From assembly GCA_947623965.1 (NCBI GenBank), contig CANQIF010000005.1, forward strand, positions 78,130-142,129: a stretch of 64,000 nucleotides of DNA, read 5' to 3'. Both the position numbers and the translations under genes were made by a program. This DNA comes from an uncultured Alistipes sp. (GTDB lineage: Bacteria > Bacteroidota > Bacteroidia > Bacteroidales > Rikenellaceae). Shown in pieces: positions 36,010 to 45,708 of this stretch (its first letter is position 1; each line of letters starts with the position of its first letter). Below the pieces are notes generated by a model, which was not told where the DNA came from, searched no databases, and was given only the letters and a program-made list of their open reading frames with translations.

Positions 36010-37143
36010 TCAGTGCGCGGGCACCGGCCGCGGCCGTTCGAAGAGGCCGGCGGCGTGCCTCAACCCGTCGACGATGCGGAGCCGCTGCGGACAGACCGTC
36101 TCGCACCGATGACAGGCGATGCACTCCGAGGCGCGGCCGTGCCCCGCCGACGCAGCCTCGTAGGCGGCGAGCCGCTCGGCGAACGCCCGCCCGTCCGCCC
36201 CGGCGTTGCAGAGCCGCAGATCGTCCGGAATCGGGATTCTCTGCGGACAGGCCGGCAGACAGTAGCCGCACCCCGTGCAGGGGATCGGCTGCGCCCGGGC
36301 GACGAGCTCCGCGGCCCGCTCGAGCGCGGCCCGTTCGGCCGCGCCGAGCGGCTCGAAGGGATCGAGGGCGGCGATGTTCGCCTCCAACTGCTGCAGCGAC
36401 CCCATGCCGCTCAGCACCTCCGTCACCCCTTCGACCCCCGCCGCGAAGCGCAGCGCCCAGTCGGCAGGTCCCCACGTGGGCTGCACGTCGCGCAAAAGCC
36501 GCTCCGCTCCGGCCGGCAGGGCGGCGAGAAGGCCCCCTTTGAGGGGACACATGACGACGATCGGTTTGCCGTGGCGGCGGGCCGTCTCGCAGCAGGCGCG
36601 GGCGCGGATCGGCGTGTGCTCCCAGTCGAGGTAGCTCACCTGCAGCTGCACGAAATCCACCTCGGGGTGGCGCGTCAGGAGCTCATCGAGCAGCTCGGGC
36701 GTGTCGTGGAACGAGAAGCCCACCTCGTCCGCCAGCCCCTTGCGCCGCTTGCGGAGGGCGAATTCGAAGCTGCGGAACCGTTCGGCCCGGGCTGCGAAGG
36801 CGGCCGTGGCGCAGTGGACCAGATAGCGGTCGAAGCGGCGCACGCCGCACCGCTCGAGCTGCTCGGCGAAGATCGCCTCCTGCTGCGCCTCGGATTCGAG
36901 GAGCATCGTCGGAAGCTTGTCGGTCAGCCGGAAGCGGTCGCGCGGATAGCGTTCGACCAGCGCGCGGCGCAGAGCCGCCTCGCCGTGGCCGTCGTGGTAG
37001 GTCCAGGCCGTGTCGAAGCAGTCGAAGCCCCTCCCGAGAAAGCGGTCGACCATCCGCTCCAGTTCGGCGAAGTCGATCGACGCCGGGTCCGCCGGGTCGA
37101 GCAGCGGCAGGTGCATTCCGCCGAAAGCCAGTTTTTTTTGCAT
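36010..37143 (-). CDS. Aldo/keto reductase with two 4Fe-4S motifs
   Basis: A 377-residue protein from the ATG at 37143. Residues 1-280 are an aldo/keto reductase barrel: RGFDCFDTAWTYHDG (catalytic Asp and Tyr), LTDKLPTM (Lys) and YLVHCA (His position). The C-terminal 90 residues hold CTGCGYCLPACP (about 290) and CIACHRCETVCP (about 345), each matching a 4Fe-4S cluster motif. The fusion suggests electrons come from ferredoxin-type carriers (inference). The ECF S gene ends 4 bases upstream of its start, so they form one operon with the receptor. Confidence 0.93.
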   Translation of the reverse strand: MQKKLAFGGMHLPLLDPADPASIDFAELERMVDRFLGRGFDCFDTAWTYHDGHGEAALRRALVERYPRDRFRLTDKLPTMLLESEAQQEAIFAEQLERCGVRRFDRYLVHCATAAFAARAERFRSFEFALRKRRKGLADEVGFSFHDTPELLDELLTRHPEVDFVQLQVSYLDWEHTPIRARACCETARRHGKPIVVMCPLKGGLLAALPAGAERLLRDVQPTWGPADWALRFAAGVEGVTEVLSGMGSLQQLEANIAALDPFEPLGAAERAALERAAELVARAQPIPCTGCGYCLPACPQRIPIPDDLRLCNAGADGRAFAERLAAYEAASAGHGRASECIACHRCETVCPQRLRIVDGLRHAAGLFERPRPVPAH

Positions 37144-37147
37144 GGCG

Positions 37148-37660
37148 TCAGCGTTTCGACAGGCGGTCGATGAGGAGCCATCCGCCGGCGATCTGCAGCA
37201 GCATACCCGGCAGGCCGAGCCGGAAATCCTGCACGGCGGCGGCCAGCGACCCCGTCCAGCCCCACTCGAAGAGGCCGCCGAGCAGCTGGTAGCCCGCCAC
37301 GACGGCCGCGACGAGCGCGATCGAGACCCGCTGGAAGCGGGCGGCGGCCCCGGCGGCCAGCGCCGCCAGCACGAGCGACTTGACGAGGATCGGGGGCAGC
37401 GCGGCGAGGGCCGGCATGCCGAAGAGGAGGGCATTGGCGACCGGCGAGCAGAGGGCCGTGAGGAGGCCGACGCGCCAGCCGTACCCATAGGCGGCCGCAA
37501 GCGTGAAGAAGTAGATCGGCAGCAGCCGCTGCCCGCCCAGCGGCAGGAGGTGGCAAAGCTGCGGCAGGGCGATGTTGCCCAGCACGAAGAGGGCCGCCAC
37601 GGCATAGGTCTTCACCCGGCCGTAGGGCAGCGAACGGAATTTGACGGTGGTTGTTTGCAT
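37148..37660 (-). CDS. ECF transporter S component
   Basis: A 170-residue protein from the ATG at 37660 (MQTTTVKFRSLPYGRVK). It has about five to six hydrophobic helices and an early RVKTYAVAALFVLGNIALPQL helix typical of ECF substrate-binding subunits. No A or T components are in the window. The substrate cannot be read from sequence; it lies between a TonB-dependent receptor and an Fe-S reductase, so it could be a cofactor or vitamin such as cobalamin (inference, weak). The spacing is 4 bases to the reductase and 11 to the receptor. Confidence 0.75.
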   Translation of the reverse strand: MQTTTVKFRSLPYGRVKTYAVAALFVLGNIALPQLCHLLPLGGQRLLPIYFFTLAAAYGYGWRVGLLTALCSPVANALLFGMPALAALPPILVKSLVLAALAAGAAARFQRVSIALVAAVVAGYQLLGGLFEWGWTGSLAAAVQDFRLGLPGMLLQIAGGWLLIDRLSKR

Positions 37661-37671
37661 AAAGCGGTTAT

Positions 37672-40131
37672 TTAGTTGAAATGAACGTTCACTCCGCCCA
37701 GCGCCGTGAGGCGGGGCATGGGATAGCCGGCGAGAATCTCGTAGCGCTGCGCGAGCAGGTTCTCGCCGCGGACGAAGAGGTCGAGGCGGCGCGAGCAGCG
37801 GAACGTGAGCCGCGCATTCCACAGCACGAAGCCCTCCCGCCGCACGGGGTCGGTCTGCGTCAGCAGCCCGCGGACGAGCTGCAGGCCGGTCGTTCCGCTC
37901 CACCGCCTCCCTGCAAAATCAATACCGAACCACCCCTTGTGTTCGGGAGCCGCGACGACCGGGTATTTCATCCGCAGCCGGCTGTAGTTGGCCGAGAGGA
38001 CGACGCTGCGGCCGATGCGCCACCGCACTTCGGCCTCGAAGCCGCGGTTCAGCACGCGCCCCGTGTTGGCGTAGCGGCTGCGCCCCTCGTAGGGGAGCAG
38101 GACGATGCGGTTGTCGCCCCGGATGAGGTAGAGGTTGATGTTGCACGCAAGGCGCCCCTCCGCGAAGCGCTGCGAGAAGGCGAGCTCGTAATTCACGAGC
38201 CGTTCGGCCTTCAGATCGGGATTCTGCGGCGGGAACATGTACATCTCGCGGATCGTCGGGAAGCGGAACCCCTTGGCGACGGTCGCCTTGAGCCACCCCT
38301 CGCGGAAGAGGCGCAGCGAGAGGCCGCCCTGCGGCACCCACTCCGTCCCGGCCTGCGAGTGGCGGTCGAAGCGGATCCCGGCATCGAGCGTCAGCCGGCG
38401 GCCGAGCTGCTGGCGGCAGTCGATGTAGCCGGCCGTCTCGTGCATCCGTTTGTCGGCCAATTGCTTGTCCGGCCTGCCGTCGATGTATCGGTTGCAGGCC
38501 CGGCCGCCGAAGCGCTGGAAGTCGAACCCCGCCGTGAGGCGGTTTCCCCGGAAGAGCGAGAAGGTCTGGTAGAGCGAGAGGCCCTCCATGCGGTCGCGCG
38601 AGCGGAAGCGGTAGTCGGCAGGCTCCCCGCCCGGGGCGTAGCCGTCGTCGATGCGGTGGAGCCCCCAGTTGCAGTAGAGGGTCGCGGCGCCCGAGGTGGC
38701 GCCGTAGTCGTTGCGCAGCGTCACCGAGCCGCGGCCCCGCACGATGCGCGCGTCGTTGTCGAGGAGCGGCGCCGTGACGGGGCCCGGGTTCGAGGCGTCG
38801 AAGCCGGTCAGGTTCAGATCGACCGCCGCCTCCCAGGCCCGGCCGATCCGGCAGCCGAGCTTGGCGAAACCGCCGCGCTGCCGGAACCCCAAGTCGGGCC
38901 GGTGGCCGTCGGTGCGGTCGAAAGAGGCGGTGACGACGCCCGAGAGGCGTCCCCGGCGGAAGCGGGCCGCGGCCGCCCCCTCGAACGAACCGTAGGAGCC
39001 GCCGGCCGCATGCAGGTCGAGGGCGAAACCCTCCCGCTCCATGCGGCGCGTGACGATGTTCACGACGCCCCCCGCGGCATTCGTGCCGTAGAGCACCGAG
39101 GCGGGGCCGCGCACCACCTCGACCCGCTCGGCCAGCATCGACTGGCAGGCGTCGGCGATCGGATGGCCCATGAGCCCCATGTACTGGGGCTGGCCGTCGA
39201 TGAGGACGAGGACCCCGGTGGTCGGCGAGCCGCCGATGCCGCGCACCGACATGCCCCCGGCTGCCCCCGTCGAGACGCCGTAGCCCATCACCCCGCGCCC
39301 CGTGACGAAAAGGCCGGGAACCTGCTCCGTGAGGGTCGGCAGCAGCGACGGCCGTTCCGCGGCGTCGATGCGGCGGCGTCCGACGACCGAGACGGTCATC
39401 GGCAGCAGCCGCGGATCGACCGCCTGGCGCGCCCCCGTCACGACGACCCCTTCGATCGGATGCGGCGAAAGCCCCGGCAGCGAATCCGCCGCCGAGGAAG
39501 AGGCGGGCGGAGCGGCGAAGGCCGCGGAGGCGGCGGGGAGAGCTGCTGCAGCGGGAAGGGCTGACGCAGTAGGAAGAGTTGCCGCGGCGGGAAGAGCTGC
39601 CGCGGGGAGGATCGCTGCAGGATGCGTTGCCGCAGCGGCGTTCCGGCCTGGGTTCGCCGCCCGCCCCGGCACCACCCCGCCTAACAGCAGCCCGACGACG
39701 CAGGCCGTCCGTCCGGTCGTACGGGCCAGGCCGCGGACAAAGTCGCGGATCAGGGGCAGACATTCGGCCGCCGTGCGGGCGCCGGCGCAGCGCGATTCGA
39801 GCGGGCAGGGGCCCGTGCGGTCACGGTTCTCGATGCAGGGCGTACAGGTGCCGCAGGTCAGCTCCACGGGAGCGTCGCGCAGCAGAGCGAGGGCTTCGCG
39901 GCTGACGACTTCGGCATGGAGCCGCCGCACGCCGCCCAGGATAAGCAGCGCCGCAGCCCCTTTGCCGATCACCTTGTCGGCCACCTCGGCGCCGCGCAGC
40001 AATTCGGGTTCGCGCTCCAGCAGGTCGTAGAGGTCGGCCACGCCGCGGCGCGTGCAGGTCCGGAGCCGTTCGCCGTTGCGGATCACGCACGAATAGCCCC
40101 CTTCGTGTAACATTCGGATCAATTCTTGCAT
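37672..40131 (-). CDS. DUF1893 domain fused to a TonB-dependent receptor
   Basis: An 819-residue protein in a single frame. Residues 1-130 match the DUF1893 family (GYSCVIRNGERLRTCTRRGVADLYDLL, ADKVIGKGAAALLIL, CIENRDRTGPCPLE). Residues about 140-160 look like an internal signal peptide (TGRTACVVGLLLGGVVPGRAA), and about 160-210 is an Ala/Pro-rich repeat linker. A plug domain (about 225-350; VEVVRGPASVLYGTNAAGGVVNIVTR) and a beta-barrel follow. As written, the receptor could not be exported unless translation restarts internally. No ATG, GTG or TTG codon lies just before the signal-like segment. It is the first gene of the three-gene operon. Confidence 0.88.
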   Translation of the reverse strand: MQELIRMLHEGGYSCVIRNGERLRTCTRRGVADLYDLLEREPELLRGAEVADKVIGKGAAALLILGGVRRLHAEVVSREALALLRDAPVELTCGTCTPCIENRDRTGPCPLESRCAGARTAAECLPLIRDFVRGLARTTGRTACVVGLLLGGVVPGRAANPGRNAAAATHPAAILPAAALPAAATLPTASALPAAAALPAASAAFAAPPASSSAADSLPGLSPHPIEGVVVTGARQAVDPRLLPMTVSVVGRRRIDAAERPSLLPTLTEQVPGLFVTGRGVMGYGVSTGAAGGMSVRGIGGSPTTGVLVLIDGQPQYMGLMGHPIADACQSMLAERVEVVRGPASVLYGTNAAGGVVNIVTRRMEREGFALDLHAAGGSYGSFEGAAAARFRRGRLSGVVTASFDRTDGHRPDLGFRQRGGFAKLGCRIGRAWEAAVDLNLTGFDASNPGPVTAPLLDNDARIVRGRGSVTLRNDYGATSGAATLYCNWGLHRIDDGYAPGGEPADYRFRSRDRMEGLSLYQTFSLFRGNRLTAGFDFQRFGGRACNRYIDGRPDKQLADKRMHETAGYIDCRQQLGRRLTLDAGIRFDRHSQAGTEWVPQGGLSLRLFREGWLKATVAKGFRFPTIREMYMFPPQNPDLKAERLVNYELAFSQRFAEGRLACNINLYLIRGDNRIVLLPYEGRSRYANTGRVLNRGFEAEVRWRIGRSVVLSANYSRLRMKYPVVAAPEHKGWFGIDFAGRRWSGTTGLQLVRGLLTQTDPVRREGFVLWNARLTFRCSRRLDLFVRGENLLAQRYEILAGYPMPRLTALGGVNVHFN

Positions 40132-40263
40132 GGGTCTATTTTCTGGTTGCGAACCCTTTGATGCAAAAAGGATGCCGCGGCCGGCAGGGGCCGGGCGGCG
40201 CGGCCTCCCCGCCGCCCCGAAAAAAAAGATCCGCCGCCGCGTCGCAAAAGCCCTTTCGCGTCG

Positions 40264-40271
40264 TATCTTTG
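40264..40271 (+). promoter_or_regulatory. -7 box upstream of the small lipoprotein gene
   Basis: A TATCTTTG box lies on the plus strand 155 bases before the start codon. No TTTG is seen at 19-20 bases upstream. The 294-base gap 40132-40425 otherwise shows no gene. Confidence 0.45.
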
Positions 40272-40425
40272 TCCCCGCGCTTTCGCGCCCGACGCAGCCC
40301 GAACCGCCTTCTGCACGCTGCGTCCGCTTTTTCCCCTTTTCCGATCACGTTCGATCCGCCGCGGCCATTCCGCACCGGAAGCGTGCGCGGCCCGCCCCTT
40401 TTCACCTTTTTTACCTTTTTTTATC

Positions 40426-41004
40426 ATGTACAAGCCCTTTTTGCTGCTCCTCGCCCTCGCGGCGGGAGCCTGCGCTCCGCTGCGCAACACCCGGACAGAG
40501 GAGCGCCAGACCCTGCTTCTCCGCGATTCGACCTTCGACCGCCTGCTTCGCCGCGAAGCCGACCGCTGCACAGGAACGCTGCGGCAGATCGTCGTGGAGT
40601 ACGCCCCGCCGGCCGCGGAACCCGCATCCACCGCGAATCCGGGACGTACCGCGAACCCCGTCGATCCCGTGCCCCTGGCGGCCGCCCCGACAGCTGCTCC
40701 ATCCGCCGGGCCGATCACCGGGTCAACCGCCGGGTCAACCGCCGGACCCGCCGCTTCGGCCATGGCACCCACCTCCGGCGCCCCCGCCGTCCGGCGGATC
40801 ATCCGCACAGAACTTACCCTGCAGCGCGACCGCACGACCGCGACGGACAGCCTCGCCCGCAGCCGCACCGACACCGAACTGCAGCAGGCGAGCGACCGGC
40901 GGCTCCGCGAACGCCCCTCGGGCACGGCGGTCTGGCTCCGGCGAGGCGCCCTGCTCGCCCTGCTCCTGACGGCGGGCCTGCTGCTCCGGCGTCTGCGGCG
41001 CTGA
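40426..41004 (+). CDS. Small lipoprotein with Ala/Pro/Thr-rich middle and C-terminal membrane helix
   Basis: A 192-residue protein with a lipoprotein signal (LLLALAAGAC, cysteine at 16). A charged segment (about 20-55) is followed by a low-complexity Ala/Pro/Thr/Gly stretch (about 60-115, including GSTAGSTAGPA), a charged part, and a C-terminal helix (about 166-187) ending in RRLRR. I do not recognise a family. The layout, outer lipid anchor plus inner-membrane helix, would let it span part of the envelope (inference). Plus strand, alone between the receptor operon and the efflux operon. Confidence 0.6.
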   Translation: MYKPFLLLLALAAGACAPLRNTRTEERQTLLLRDSTFDRLLRREADRCTGTLRQIVVEYAPPAAEPASTANPGRTANPVDPVPLAAAPTAAPSAGPITGSTAGSTAGPAASAMAPTSGAPAVRRIIRTELTLQRDRTTATDSLARSRTDTELQQASDRRLRERPSGTAVWLRRGALLALLLTAGLLLRRLRR

Positions 41005-41041
41005 CCCGCCCCGGCAGCGGCACAGTTCCCAGCAGCACCCC

Positions 41042-41090
41042 AAAAAACACGACGGCGGGCCCCCGATCCGAAGACCGGGAGCCCGCCGTC
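41042..41090 (-). terminator. Terminator of the RND efflux operon
   Basis: On the minus strand a GC-rich stem (41051-41060 with 41081-41090, extended by inner pairs) is followed by TGTTTTTT. It lies 24 bases after the stop of the TolC-like gene. Confidence 0.8.
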
Positions 41091-41113
41091 GCCGTGCGCC
41101 GTGCAGCGTCGGA

Positions 41114-42595
41114 TCAATCGATCCGCCCCACCGCCCTGCGGTACTCCAACAGCCGCACATACCGGGCCGTCTGCGCCTCGACCCGCTGCTGCTGCGCCTG
41201 CTGCCAGAGGGCCTGCGCCTCCAGATAGTCCGAGAGGGTCTCGAACCCCGCCTCGTAGCGGCGGCGGCTCGCCCGCAGGTGCTCATCGGCCGAGCGGACC
41301 TCCGCCTCGGCGAGCCGCACCTCGAGCTGCGCCTCCTCCAGGTTGTCGGCAGCGCGCGCCGCCTCCAATTCCAGCAGCTCGCAGGCATCCTCGCGCTCGG
41401 CGCGGAACTGCTCGAAACGCGCCTCGGCCGCCCGCACCCGGTTCGTGTGGCGCCCGAAGTGGAAGAGCGGCACCGAGAGCCGCACCCCCGCGAGGAAGGA
41501 CCAGCCGTGCAGCACCGTGCCGCCGTTCAGTCCGAGCCCTCCGAGGTAGCCGTAGCGCCCCACCAGCGCCACCTGCGGCCGCCGCTCGGCCCGGGTCAGC
41601 TCCACCTGCCGGCGCTGCAGCTCGTACTGCGCGTCGAGCATCCGCAGCTCGGGCCGGTCCGCGATGCCGGTCGCCCCGGGCCCCGCCTCCTCCGCTTCGG
41701 GCAGCGACCCCTCGACCGCGAGGCTGTCGGTCAGCGGCCGGCCGATGCACCGGTTGAGATACATCGCGGCGAGCCGCCGGGCATGGGCGCTCCGCAGCAG
41801 GTTCCGCTCGCTCTCGCGGTACTTGACCTCCACCTTCAGCACCTCGCTCCGGGGCTTCATCCCCTCGCGGAAGGCGCGCTGCACGCTCCGCTGCAACTCG
41901 CCGAGCAGCGCATGGGCGGCCTCGGCCACCTTGCAAAGCTCCTGCGCCCGGACCACATCGGCATAGGCGCGGCTCGTCTCCACGACGGTCTCCGCCTCGC
42001 TCCGGCGCCGGTTTTCGAGCGCCAGCCGGTAAGCCGAGCCGGCCATCCGATACCCTGTGCGGACCTTGCCGCCGAGGTAGAGCGGCTGCTCGAGCTGCAC
42101 CCCGCCGCCGTAGAGCCATCCCAGGTCGTAGTTCAGGTCGAGCCCCGGGAAATAGGCCGAAGCCCCCGTCGGCACGCCGTCCGCCCCGACGACGGGCAGC
42201 ATGCCGCCCGCGATGCCGATCCGGCCGTCGGTCGTGCCGTAGAGCGCCGTGCCGCTCGCTCCCAACGAGGGGAAGAGGAGGGCTCGGGCGCTCCGCAGCT
42301 CGAAGCGCTGCGCCTCGACCTGCCGGTCGGCAGCCTGCAGCCGGCGGTTGTTCGCCCGCGCCAGCTCGACGCAACGGTCGAGCGTCAGCGGCGCTGCGGA
42401 CGGCAGCGGAGCGGACGGCAGCGGAGCCGGCTTCGATACCGGCTGCTCGGAGCGCTCCATTTCCGCCAAAGGCCTCTTCTGCGCCGGCTCCGCCGGTTCC
42501 GAGAAAGAGGGCCGCACGGACTGCGCCGTCTGCGCCGCCGCGCCGCCGGCTCCCGCCGCAAGGGCGCAAAGCAGCAAGAGAGTGATTCGTTTCAT
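41114..42595 (-). CDS. TolC-family outer-membrane efflux protein
   Basis: A 493-residue protein started at 42595, where ATGA overlaps the RND stop; an ATG nine bases earlier is possible. A signal peptide (about 1-22, LLLLCALAAGAGGAAAQ) precedes a low-complexity Pro/Ser/Glu stretch (about 25-70). The TolC-type helices follow (LTLDRCVELARANNRRLQAADRQVEAQR, and a second half with a matching repeat). It forms the outer-membrane channel of the tripartite pump. Third gene of the efflux operon. Confidence 0.92.
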   Translation of the reverse strand: MKRITLLLLCALAAGAGGAAAQTAQSVRPSFSEPAEPAQKRPLAEMERSEQPVSKPAPLPSAPLPSAAPLTLDRCVELARANNRRLQAADRQVEAQRFELRSARALLFPSLGASGTALYGTTDGRIGIAGGMLPVVGADGVPTGASAYFPGLDLNYDLGWLYGGGVQLEQPLYLGGKVRTGYRMAGSAYRLALENRRRSEAETVVETSRAYADVVRAQELCKVAEAAHALLGELQRSVQRAFREGMKPRSEVLKVEVKYRESERNLLRSAHARRLAAMYLNRCIGRPLTDSLAVEGSLPEAEEAGPGATGIADRPELRMLDAQYELQRRQVELTRAERRPQVALVGRYGYLGGLGLNGGTVLHGWSFLAGVRLSVPLFHFGRHTNRVRAAEARFEQFRAEREDACELLELEAARAADNLEEAQLEVRLAEAEVRSADEHLRASRRRYEAGFETLSDYLEAQALWQQAQQQRVEAQTARYVRLLEYRRAVGRID

Positions 42596-45500
42596 CGTTT
42601 CCATTCGATTTTGAAAAACAGGGCGTAGAGCACCGGCAGGAAGAGCAGCGTGGCGAAAGTCGAGAAGAGCAGGCCGCCCATGATCGTCGCCGCCATCGAG
42701 CCGAACATGGCATCCGTCAGCAGCGGGATCATTCCCAGGATGGTCGTCAGCGAGGCCATCATCACCGGCCGCAGCCGGCTTTCGGCCCCCGCGACGAGCG
42801 CTTCGGCCGGCTCCTCGCCCGCGGCGATGCGGGCGTCGATCTCGTCCATGAGGACGATGCAGTTCTTCATCATCATGCCGATGAGCCCCAGCGTGCCGAC
42901 CACGGCGCAGAAGGTGAAGGTCTTGCCCGTGAGGAGCATCGCCCCCACCACGCCGACGAACAGCAGCGGCAGGCAGCAGAGCACGACGGCCGGTTTGCGG
43001 TAGTCGCCGAAGAGGAGGATCAACACGGCGATCATGAGGACGATGCTGAGCGGGAAATTCTTGAACAGATAGCGCATCGTCTTCGTGCTGGCCCCCCGCT
43101 CGCCCTCCCACGTGAGGCGGTAGCCGGCCGGAAGGGGCAGCCGCTCGATCCGCGCGGCGACGGCCTGCCGCGCCGCCTCGGTCTCGAAGCCGGGGGCGGG
43201 CGAACACATCACGCGCTGCGTGCGCTGCCCGTTGAAGCGCGGCACGACGGGGCTCTCCCACCGCACGTCGACGCCGCGGCTCACCGTGGCGAGAGGATGG
43301 CTCTGCAGCGCCTCGCCGATCAGCGCCTCCCGGTCCACGCTCCCCGACCGCAGCTGCAGGAGGGTCTCCTCGTCGAGCAGCCCGACGATCGAGGGGATCA
43401 TCGGGAAGACGGGGACATTCTCCAGGTTGTCGATCGGCGCGCCGTCGCTCCGCCGGCACTTGAGGTAGATCGTCTGCTTGCGGACCCCGTCGTAGAACGA
43501 GCTGACGGGAATCCCGCCGGTCGCGGCCAGCAGCGAGGTGCTCACGTTGCTGCGGCTGATCCCCGCGCGGCGGGCCGCCGGCTGGTCGTAGTCCACCTCC
43601 AACAGGGGCACCTCGGGCTCCCAGTCGGTCGTGACGAGCATCACCTCCGGGGTCCGCTCCATGATGCGGCGGGCGCTGTCGGCCAGCCGGTGCAGCACGG
43701 CGGGATCGGGGCCCGTGAACTGCGCCTCGATCGGGTACTTCTTGAACATGAGGTTGTAGCGCTTCAGCTTGACGTAGGCATCGGGATAGCGGCGCGTCAG
43801 TTCGCACTGGATGGCGTCGATGTTCGCTTCGAGCTCCTCGGGCGAGTGGAAATCGACGATCAGCTCGCCGTAGGAGAGCGACGGGTTGGCCACACTGCGC
43901 ACGAGGTTGTAGCGCGCGGGCGTGCCGCCGAGCGAGGCGGTGACGGCCCGCACCTCGGGGCGCGTGTGCAGATAGGCGCTGATCTCGGCCAGATCGGCCG
44001 CGACGCGCGTCGAGTTGGTCCCTTCGGGCAGCTTGTACTCCATGTAGAGCTGGTCGTAGACCATATCGGGGAAGAAGCCCTGGCGCATGAAGCGGTAGCC
44101 CCAGGCGCTCGCGGCGGCCAGCACGACGGCCGCGGCGACCGACGCGATCCGGTGGCGGAGGGCGAAGCGGAGGGCGGACCGCAGCCAGCGGTAGGCCCGG
44201 CCGTCATAGCCCGCGGCGGCGCCCGGCGTCCGGGGCCCCTTCAGCAGGTGGTCGGCCATGAGGGGCACGTGGACGAGGGCCAGCACCCAGCTGAGCAGCA
44301 GCGAGACGAGAAGCACGATGAAAAGATCGCGGATGTAGATGCCCGCCGTGTCGGGCGAGAGGTAGATCGGCAGGAAGGCCAGCACGGCGATGAGCGTGGC
44401 GCCGAGCAGCGGCAGGGCCGTCTTGCGGCCGATGGCGGTCATGGCCTCGCGCCGCGGCTTGCCGGCATCGAGATCGACTAAGATGCCGTCGACGATGACG
44501 ATGGCGTTATCGACCAGCATGCCCATCGCCAGGATGAACGAGGCGAGCGAGACGCGCTGCATCGTCCCGTCGAAGAGCCCCAGCAGGAGGAACGAGCCGA
44601 CGACGATCGTCGCGAGGCTGGTGCCGATGATGACGCCGCTGCGGAATCCCATCGAGAGCATGAGGATCGCGACGACGATCGCGACCGACTCGATGAGGTT
44701 CAGGAAGAAGCTCTTCAGGGCGTCGGTCACGCGTTCGGGCTGGTAGAAGACCCGGTGGAAGTCCACCCCGGCCGGGAAGCGTTCGGCCTGCAGCGCATGG
44801 AGCCGGCGCTCGACCGCAGCCCCCACCTTCACGATGTCGGTGCCCGACTCGGCGGCGACGAGGATGCCGAGGGCCCGCGCCCCCTCGTAGAGCAGCGCCT
44901 GCCGCACGGGGCTCTCGTAGCCCTGCTCGATGCGGGCGATGTCGCCCAGACGCAGCTGGTCCTGCTCGTGGCCCTGCACGATGAGGGCCCCGATCTGCTC
45001 CTCGGTGCGGAAACGGTCGGCCACCGCCACGCGGATGCGGTCGGCGCCGTTGTCGTAATAGCCGGCGTAGAGGGTTTTGTTCTGCCCCTCGAGCGTCGAG
45101 AGAATCTCGGCGAGCGAGACGCCGAGGGTCGCCATCCGCTCGGGTTCGAGGGCGATGTCGATGCTCTCGTCGCGGCGGCCGTAGAGCTCGACCCGTGCGA
45201 CTCCCTCCAGGTCGGTCAGCTCGCGCCGCACGAGCTCGGCGTAGTCGGTCAGCTCGCGCTCCGTGAGGCCATCGCCCGTCAGGGCGTAGAACATGCCGTA
45301 GACGAGCGAGAAATCCTCCTTGACCACGGCCGAGGCGCCGGCCGGCAGCCGCACGTCCGAGACCTTGCGCCGCAGGCGGTCCCACGCCTGCTCGACTTCG
45401 CTGTCGGGGGTCGTCGTGAGCAGCTCGACCTGGATGAGCGTCAGGTCGTTGTAGGAGTAGCTGACGAGGTTGTCGATGCCGCCCATCGAGCGGATCGCCT

Positions 45501-45708
45501 TTTCGAGCGGATCCGTCACTTCGAGCTCGACCTGGTGGGCCGAGGCGCCGGGATAGGTCGCCACGACCATCGCCAGCTTGACCTTGACCTCGGGGTCCTC
45601 GAGCTTGCTCATGTCATAGGCCGCGCGGAGGCCGCCCGCGACGAGGACGGCCAGCAGGAAATAGACGAGCTTCGCATGACCGAAAGCCCACTTGCCCAGA
45701 TCGATCAT
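42592..45708 (-). CDS. RND-family efflux permease
   Basis: A 1038-residue inner-membrane transporter of the AcrB/CusA superfamily, normal length. It begins with one helix, then a large periplasmic domain (about 30-330), six helices (SFILAMGMLVDNAIVIVDGILVDLDAG at about 390), a second periplasmic domain, and six more helices (GMMMKNCIVLMDEIDARI). It lacks the metal-site methionine pattern I would expect for CusA, so it is more likely a drug, bile salt or lipid exporter (inference). It overlaps its neighbours by four bases on both sides. Confidence 0.95.
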   Translation of the reverse strand: MIDLGKWAFGHAKLVYFLLAVLVAGGLRAAYDMSKLEDPEVKVKLAMVVATYPGASAHQVELEVTDPLEKAIRSMGGIDNLVSYSYNDLTLIQVELLTTTPDSEVEQAWDRLRRKVSDVRLPAGASAVVKEDFSLVYGMFYALTGDGLTERELTDYAELVRRELTDLEGVARVELYGRRDESIDIALEPERMATLGVSLAEILSTLEGQNKTLYAGYYDNGADRIRVAVADRFRTEEQIGALIVQGHEQDQLRLGDIARIEQGYESPVRQALLYEGARALGILVAAESGTDIVKVGAAVERRLHALQAERFPAGVDFHRVFYQPERVTDALKSFFLNLIESVAIVVAILMLSMGFRSGVIIGTSLATIVVGSFLLLGLFDGTMQRVSLASFILAMGMLVDNAIVIVDGILVDLDAGKPRREAMTAIGRKTALPLLGATLIAVLAFLPIYLSPDTAGIYIRDLFIVLLVSLLLSWVLALVHVPLMADHLLKGPRTPGAAAGYDGRAYRWLRSALRFALRHRIASVAAAVVLAAASAWGYRFMRQGFFPDMVYDQLYMEYKLPEGTNSTRVAADLAEISAYLHTRPEVRAVTASLGGTPARYNLVRSVANPSLSYGELIVDFHSPEELEANIDAIQCELTRRYPDAYVKLKRYNLMFKKYPIEAQFTGPDPAVLHRLADSARRIMERTPEVMLVTTDWEPEVPLLEVDYDQPAARRAGISRSNVSTSLLAATGGIPVSSFYDGVRKQTIYLKCRRSDGAPIDNLENVPVFPMIPSIVGLLDEETLLQLRSGSVDREALIGEALQSHPLATVSRGVDVRWESPVVPRFNGQRTQRVMCSPAPGFETEAARQAVAARIERLPLPAGYRLTWEGERGASTKTMRYLFKNFPLSIVLMIAVLILLFGDYRKPAVVLCCLPLLFVGVVGAMLLTGKTFTFCAVVGTLGLIGMMMKNCIVLMDEIDARIAAGEEPAEALVAGAESRLRPVMMASLTTILGMIPLLTDAMFGSMAATIMGGLLFSTFATLLFLPVLYALFFKIEWKR

